Source: Tessaracoccus coleopterorum (GTDB lineage Bacteria > Actinomycetota > Actinomycetes > Propionibacteriales > Propionibacteriaceae). Taken from it: 64,000 bases of DNA. The DNA is taken from positions 992,001 to 1,056,000 of the forward strand of contig NZ_JAANIJ010000001.1 of NCBI RefSeq assembly GCF_011174705.1. The letters run 5' to 3'. A model generated the notes under the pieces. That model saw only the letters and a list, made by a program, of their open reading frames with translations, was not told the origin of the DNA and ran no database searches. A program made the position numbers and the translations under genes. Shown one piece after another: positions 59,735 to 64,000 of the stretch (the first letter of the stretch is position 1; every line of letters begins with the position of its first letter).

Positions 59735-60242
59735 GTGACCGCGTTTCTGATTATTGGAGGCGTAGGCGTCGCATTGGTTCTCCTGGCGCTCCTGGTGGGC
59801 GATGTCCTCGACGGCATCTTCGATGTCGATGTCCTCGGGGCGACCTGTTCTCGATGACCAGCATCGCCGCCTTCGTCGGAGCCTTCGGATTCGGTGGGGC
59901 CCTCGGCCTGGCCATCTTCGGCAACACGGTCCCCGCCGTCATCGTCGGGCTGATCGTGGGTGCGCTCGCCGCCTGGGCGCGATCGCGCTGACGCGGGCCC
60001 TCAAGCGCGGCGAGAACGCGGCGACCTTCCGCTCCGACTCGATGATCGGCTACTCCGGCCGTGTGATCACCGCCATTCCGGCGGACGGCTATGGGAGATC
60101 CGGATCTCGGTCGGCGGCCACGTGCGGAAGCTGAGCGCCAGGTCCGCCCTCCCCGTCGACGCGGGCCAGGAGATCTGGGTGTCTGCCATCCTCTCCCCAC
60201 CGCCGTCGAGGTGACCCCACCACCCCCGAACTCACGTCCTGA
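59735..60242 (+). CDS. NfeD-like membrane protein
   Basis: About 170 residues, GTG ([20 protein letters not shown]) with GGAGAAAGGG upstream and TAGGCT at 59702-59707 as -10 box. Three or four N-terminal helices ([35 protein letters not shown]) and a small OB-like C-terminal domain ([34 protein letters not shown]) match NfeD-type partners of flotillins. Frameshifts near 59838, 59985, 60092 and 60198. It lies 64 bases before the flotillin gene. Confidence 0.82.
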
Positions 60243-60306
60243 CCGACAACCGCCGACGGGAACGAGCAGCGCCTCGCCCGTCACGCAACAGAAAGGCGCA
60301 AGCCCT

Positions 60307-61805
60307 ATGCCACCCGTCCTGACAGCCGTCCTCGGCCTGCTCGCACTCCTTGTGCTCATCGGCCTGCTGATCGCGAGCCGCTACAAGGTCGCCAAGCCCA
60401 GCGAGGCGTTCATCATCACCGGCCGCAAGGGCAAGGAGGTGCGCAACCCCGAGACCGGCCTCGTCTCGACCGACCTCAGCGGCCAGAAGGTCGTGATGGG
60501 TGGCGGCGTCTTCGTGGTGCCGTTCATCCAGCGGCTCCACGTGCTCGACCTGTCGTCGCGTCGCATCATGGTGACCATCCGCAACGCCGTCTCCGGCCAG
60601 GGCATCAAGCTCAACGTCGACGGCGTCGCCATCGTCAAGGTCGGCGGCAACGAGGACTCGATCCGCGCGGCGGCCCAGCGCTTCCTGTCCCAGCAGGACG
60701 AGATCGAGCCCTTCACGCAGGAGACCCTCGCCGGCTCGCTGCGCTCCATCGTCGGCTCGCTGACGGTTGAGCAGATCATCCGCGACCGCGCCGCCTTCGC
60801 GCAGCGCGTCACCGACGAGTCGGAGTCCTCGCTGACCGGCCAGGGCCTGGTGCTCGACACCTTCCAGATCCAGGACATCACCGATGACGGCACCTACCTG
60901 AGCGACCTGGGTCGCCCCGAGTCGGCGAAGCTCGGCCGGATGGCCGCCGTCGCCGAGGCCGAGGCCCGCCGCGAGGCGGAGCAGGCCCAGATCGCCGCCG
61001 AACAGCAGATCGCCATCGCGCAGCGCGAGCTCGTCCTGAAGCAGGCTGAGATCCAGTCCGAGACCGACGCCGCCCGCGCCACCGCGGCCGCCTCCGGCCC
61101 GCTGGCCCAGGCCGATCGCGACCAGGCCATCCTGCAGGAGCAGGAGAAGGTCGCCGTCGCGCAGGCGGCGCTGAAGGAGCGCCAGCTCGACACCGAGGTC
61201 CGCCGCCCGCGGACGCCGAGCGCTACCGCGTCGAGACCGAGGCAGAGGCCAAGCGCAACGCGGCCATCTTCTCGGCCGATGCGTCCAAGGCCGCCTCGAT
61301 CGCCAACGCCGAGGCGGATGCCGAGAAGGCCCGCCTCACCGGTGTCGGCGAGAAGTCGCGTCGTTCGGCGCTCGCCGAGGCCGAGGCCATCGAGGGAGCC
61401 AAGCGCGGTGAGGCCGAGAAGGCCCGCCGCATCGCAGAGGCCGACGCCGTCCGCGCCGAGGGCGAGGCGAAGGCGGCCGCGGTGCTCGCCGTCGGCCAGG
61501 CCGAGGCCGAGGCGATGGAGAAGCGGGCCGAGGCGTTCGCCAGCTACAACGACGCCGCCACGCTGCAGATGCTGATCGAGGTGCTGCCGCAGATGGCCGA
61601 GAAGATCGCCGCCCCGATGGGTTCGATCGACACGCTGACCGTCATCTCCAGCGACGGCGCGTCGGCGCTGCCCAAGCAGGTCACCGAGAACGTCCTGCAG
61701 ACCATGCAGATGCTGAAGGACACGACCGGCTTCGACCTGTCGGCGCTGCTCGACAAGTTCGCCAAGAACGACGGCGACGTCGTCAAGGGAGAGGTCGCCG
61801 AGTAG
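60307..61805 (+). CDS. Flotillin family protein (SPFH domain)
   Basis: About 500 residues, ATG with AAAGG upstream. One N-terminal membrane segment (VLGLLALLVLIGLLIASRY), an SPFH domain (GVFVVPFIQRLHVLDLSSRR, AAQRFLSQQDEIEPFTQETL, GQGLVLDTFQIQDITDDGTY-LSDLGRPE) and a long Ala/Glu-rich coiled coil (EAEARREAEQAQIAAEQQIA ...). It scaffolds membrane microdomains. Only one frameshift (near 61207). Operon with the NfeD-like gene. Confidence 0.95.
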
Positions 61806-61824
61806 GCCCCCTTTCCCGTCAGAG

Positions 61825-61852
61825 GCGCCGGTCCGTGCAAGCGGGCCGGCGC
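61825..61852 (+). terminator. Terminator after the flotillin gene
   Basis: GCGCCGGTCCG pairs with CGGGCCGGCGC (one G-U pair) around a six-base loop, 20 bases after the stop. Confidence 0.75.
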
Positions 61853-61873
61853 TTCCGCGTTCCCGGGCCTCGG

Positions 61874-62059
61874 TCAGTATTTCTCCTCCGGGCCCTCATC
61901 GTCGTGCGGGGCATCGGTGTTCTGGTCGATCCAGTCGGCCTCGTCGGAATCGTCGTCCGGGCCACCCACCGGCTCGGTCTCCCGCTCGGTCGGGTCGGCG
62001 GGCTCCTCCTGCTGGGCGCGGTCGACCTCGTCGACCTCAACGTCGTCGGAATCATGCAT
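61874..62059 (-). CDS. Small acidic hypothetical protein
   Basis: Intact, 61 residues (MHDSDDVEVDEVDRAQQEEP ... DDEGPEEKY), very rich in Asp and Glu, no hydrophobic segment. ATG with GGAG eight bases upstream. Probably disordered. I do not recognise a family. Antisense to nothing; convergent to the flotillin gene. Confidence 0.6.
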   Translation of the reverse strand: MHDSDDVEVDEVDRAQQEEPADPTERETEPVGGPDDDSDEADWIDQNTDAPHDDEGPEEKY

Positions 62060-62197
62060 CGCGAGGCTCCTTCCGCTCGAACCCGAGCCTACGTCGGCGC
62101 GACGCTGACCGGGGTGGATCGCCCGATCGTCCCACCCGCCGGGCGGGCTCGGCGACCCCGTCGGGCGGCACCCGGCGGCACCTGTCACCATGGCGCT

Positions 62198-63937
62198 GTG
62201 AACAACGTGACGGCGCGGCTCGCACGGCTCTACTGGCCTCCGGTCGGGCTCCTCCAACTCCTGGTGGCTCTGGCCGTCGCGCTCGCAACCGTGGCCGAGC
62301 TCTCCACGGCGCCGGAGACATCCCTCGCCCTCTCGGTGGCGGGATGCCACTGGTTGCCGCGGTGATCGTCGCCATCCTCGTGCCCTCTGCCTGCTGTACT
62401 GGGCCCCGGCCTGTGCTCCGGCGTGCTTGCGCTGGAGTGCCTGCTGCTGGCCGCGGTCGGTGCTCCCGTCGCGTACTCCGCGGCAGGGTGGGCGGTCGCA
62501 GGCCTGGTCGCCGCCTGCGCCTGTGGCTGGCTGGCGGTCAGCTACTGGTGGCCCGGGCCCGTCGGGCCGCACCGGCGCCTGCGTGCGACCGGCGACGGGG
62601 TCTCCCGTCGTGGCCGGGCCGGGTCGCCGTCGCCGCACCCCTGCTCGCCGCGGTGGTGTTGGCCATCGTGTTCTCCCAACAGCTGGCGGACCAGCGTGAC
62701 TTCGACTCGCGGCGGAACCGTTCACCGCCGAGGTTCTCGCCAGCGACCCCGACGAGGGACCGTCACGCTCGCGCTGCCCTGGGGTGAGGTCGCAACGGAC
62801 CTGTACTTCATTCAGGCCGAGGTCGGCGGCACCGTCACCGTCTGGGCCGACCCCGACGATCCGGGGCGACTCGTCTCGGACGATGAGCCCCTTGACCCGT
62901 CGTGGGCCCTCCCGCTGATCGCGCTCGCCCCGTCGTCGCGCTGGGCGGGTGGCTGAGGTGGGGTCTGCCCGCGAGGCGCCGCACCGCGCTTGTGGGCAGG
63001 GCGGCCCCGGGTGGGCGGCCCGCGCGACGTGGGCCCACGCCATCGAGGGTGAGGACGCGTGGGATTCCGACGTGGACGGCGAGGTCCTCCACCTGGTGCC
63101 CGTGGATGGCCTGCGTCCCTTCGTCCCGCTGACCAGGGTCACCGACCTCGACACCGGACCCGACACCCCGGGCGTCGGGCAGAGGACGGTTGCCGAGGAG
63201 TTGCCCGCCTCCGCGGGGACGCTGCGCGGGTACCTGGACGACGCTGCGGAGGTGGACGGCGACGGCTGCTGGCCGGTCGTGGTGATCGGCACGCCACGCC
63301 GCGGCGCGTCCATCGCGGTGGTCTCGGACGACGGCTCCCTCCTCGCCGAGGTTTCCACCGGTCCCCGCTCGCCCCTCGCGGCCCTGCGCCTCCTACGGAC
63401 GGGGAGCCGCCGCCCGGGCACGGCACGCCCGGATCGCTCCTCGAACGGCATCCGGCCCCGGTGCGGGTCGCAGCGGGCCTGGTGGCCGCCGGCCTCTCGT
63501 CGGGCCTCACGTACCTGATGCTCACCGAGCCCGGAGATCCCGTTGAGGGGCTCATCCTCGGGCTCACGTTCGCGCTGATCCTCGGGTATGCAACCTCGTC
63601 GTGGCCGGGACAGGTGGGCCTCGGTCGTGGTGGGTTGGTGCTCACCGGCCGCTTCGTCGACCTGGTCGTCCCACAGGGTGAGGTGGATTTCCACGAGCTC
63701 GACGGCGACGAGGCCGTGGTGGTGCGCCTGAAGGATCCCGACGACCTGATCGGGCTCACCCCGTCGGCGATCCTGCACCGTAGGCACGCGAGGGTCGACC
63801 TGGCACTGGCCCGCTTCGAGGCGTGGCTCGCCGCGCCGGCCCGCAGCCCGCGGACGCGACGGCGACCATCGGTGCCGCTCGTCATGACCGCGCTGAGCGT
63901 CGTCGGCGTCGTGGCCGTGTACCTCGCGACCACCTGA
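62198..63937 (+). CDS. Large membrane protein of unknown function
   Basis: About 580 residues if one gene; GTG start (VNNVTARLARLYWPPVGLLQ). N-terminal half: four to five hydrophobic helices (LLQLLVALAVALATVAELS; LECLLLAAVGAPVAYSAAG; AVAGLVAACACGWLAVSYWW). Middle: soluble segment (GEVATDLYFIQAEVGGTVTV-WADPDDPGRL) like DUF3592-type loops, then EGEDAWDSDVDGEVLHLVPV. The C-terminus has two more helix pairs and a PH-like stretch (GRGGLVLTGRFVDLVVPQGE). At least five frameshifts, so it could be two genes. No family recognised. Confidence 0.5.
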
Positions 63938-63956
63938 CCGACCCGTCCCGGGCCGC

Positions 63957-64000
63957 TCACTGCGCCGCGGCGAGCCTCCTGCGCATCCCCTCGGCGTACT
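63957..64000 (-). CDS. 3' end of a gene running off the window
   Basis: The last 14 codons read YAEGMRRRLAAAQ-stop leftward. Too short to assign; it ends 20 bases beyond the stop of the convergent membrane protein gene. Confidence 0.4.
   Translation of the reverse strand, partial: YAEGMRRRLAAAQ

Overview
The window is very GC-rich DNA from an actinobacterium. Markers of the phylum are a mycothiol S-conjugate amidase (mca) next to a DUF4307 gene and greA, a DUF4245 protein, LAL/LuxR and NarL-type regulators, a DUF222/HNH remnant, and many start codons placed 6-8 nt after a TANNNT -10 box (leaderless transcripts). The mixture of genes resembles Propionibacteriaceae (for example Tessaracoccus), but that is a guess from gene content. 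No rRNA, CRISPR array, phage or plasmid functions were seen; there is one tRNA gene.

Most genes are interrupted by one or more single-base frameshifts, usually where a run of G or C looks one base short, and the protein continues perfectly in the next frame. I read these as sequencing/assembly errors and annotate the reconstructed genes as CDS. A smaller set of genes is truly broken (large parts missing, joined to something else, or rearranged) and is called pseudogene.

Layout. 0.1-1.2 kb: truncated inverted-domain GH3 glycosidase. 1.4-6.3 kb: small stress/membrane genes (SHOCT, a transporter-like protein, an SLC13 permease, DUF1269, LapA). 6.4-9.0 kb: large LuxR-family ATPase regulator. 9.0-14.0 kb: leftward operon META lipoprotein-leucyl aminopeptidase-AbgT transporter-glutaminase, apparently for peptide or aminobenzoyl-glutamate salvage. 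14.4-18.3 kb: flavodoxin, an AbiEi/DUF559 protein bracketed by two palindromic repeats, a hemerythrin, and a truncated IS1380 transposase. 18.3-24.1 kb: a complete NarL-type two-component system, a membrane protein, then a patch of shredded and permuted histidine-kinase pieces ending in a response regulator. 24.1-30.2 kb: HAD phosphatase, xseA-xseB, DUF4245, isoprenyl transferase, hemolysin III, PhoH. 30.4-32.2 kb: ROK regulator fused to a headless sulfatase. 32.3-41.3 kb: housekeeping (P-loop kinase, YyaL, rhomboid, mca-DUF4307-greA, DUF2089/DUF4097-like pair, ung, msrA, aminoglycoside-phosphotransferase-like kinase). 41.4-47.9 kb: two-gene operon of secreted multidomain GH43 glycosidases that share a C-terminal domain, with a LacI-type operator. 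48-55.8 kb: P450, acylphosphatase, HdeD, lipoprotein, YbaK, Zn peptidase, Nudix, Bax-inhibitor, beta-CASP hydrolase. 55.8-59.2 kb: TetR regulator between two MFS transporters. 59.2-59.6 kb: HNH remnant beside a class-I tRNA with UAA anticodon. 59.7-64 kb: NfeD-flotillin operon and unknown membrane proteins.

Recurrent architecture: sugar polymer use (GH3, two GH43, sulfatase, ROK, LacI-type sites), envelope and redox stress functions, and convergent gene pairs whose stop codons overlap. The best candidates for something new are a shared inverted motif before three stress/membrane genes, the palindrome-flanked DUF559 gene, the permuted kinase, the leaderless upstream ORF before phoH, and the repeated C-terminal domain of the GH43 enzymes.
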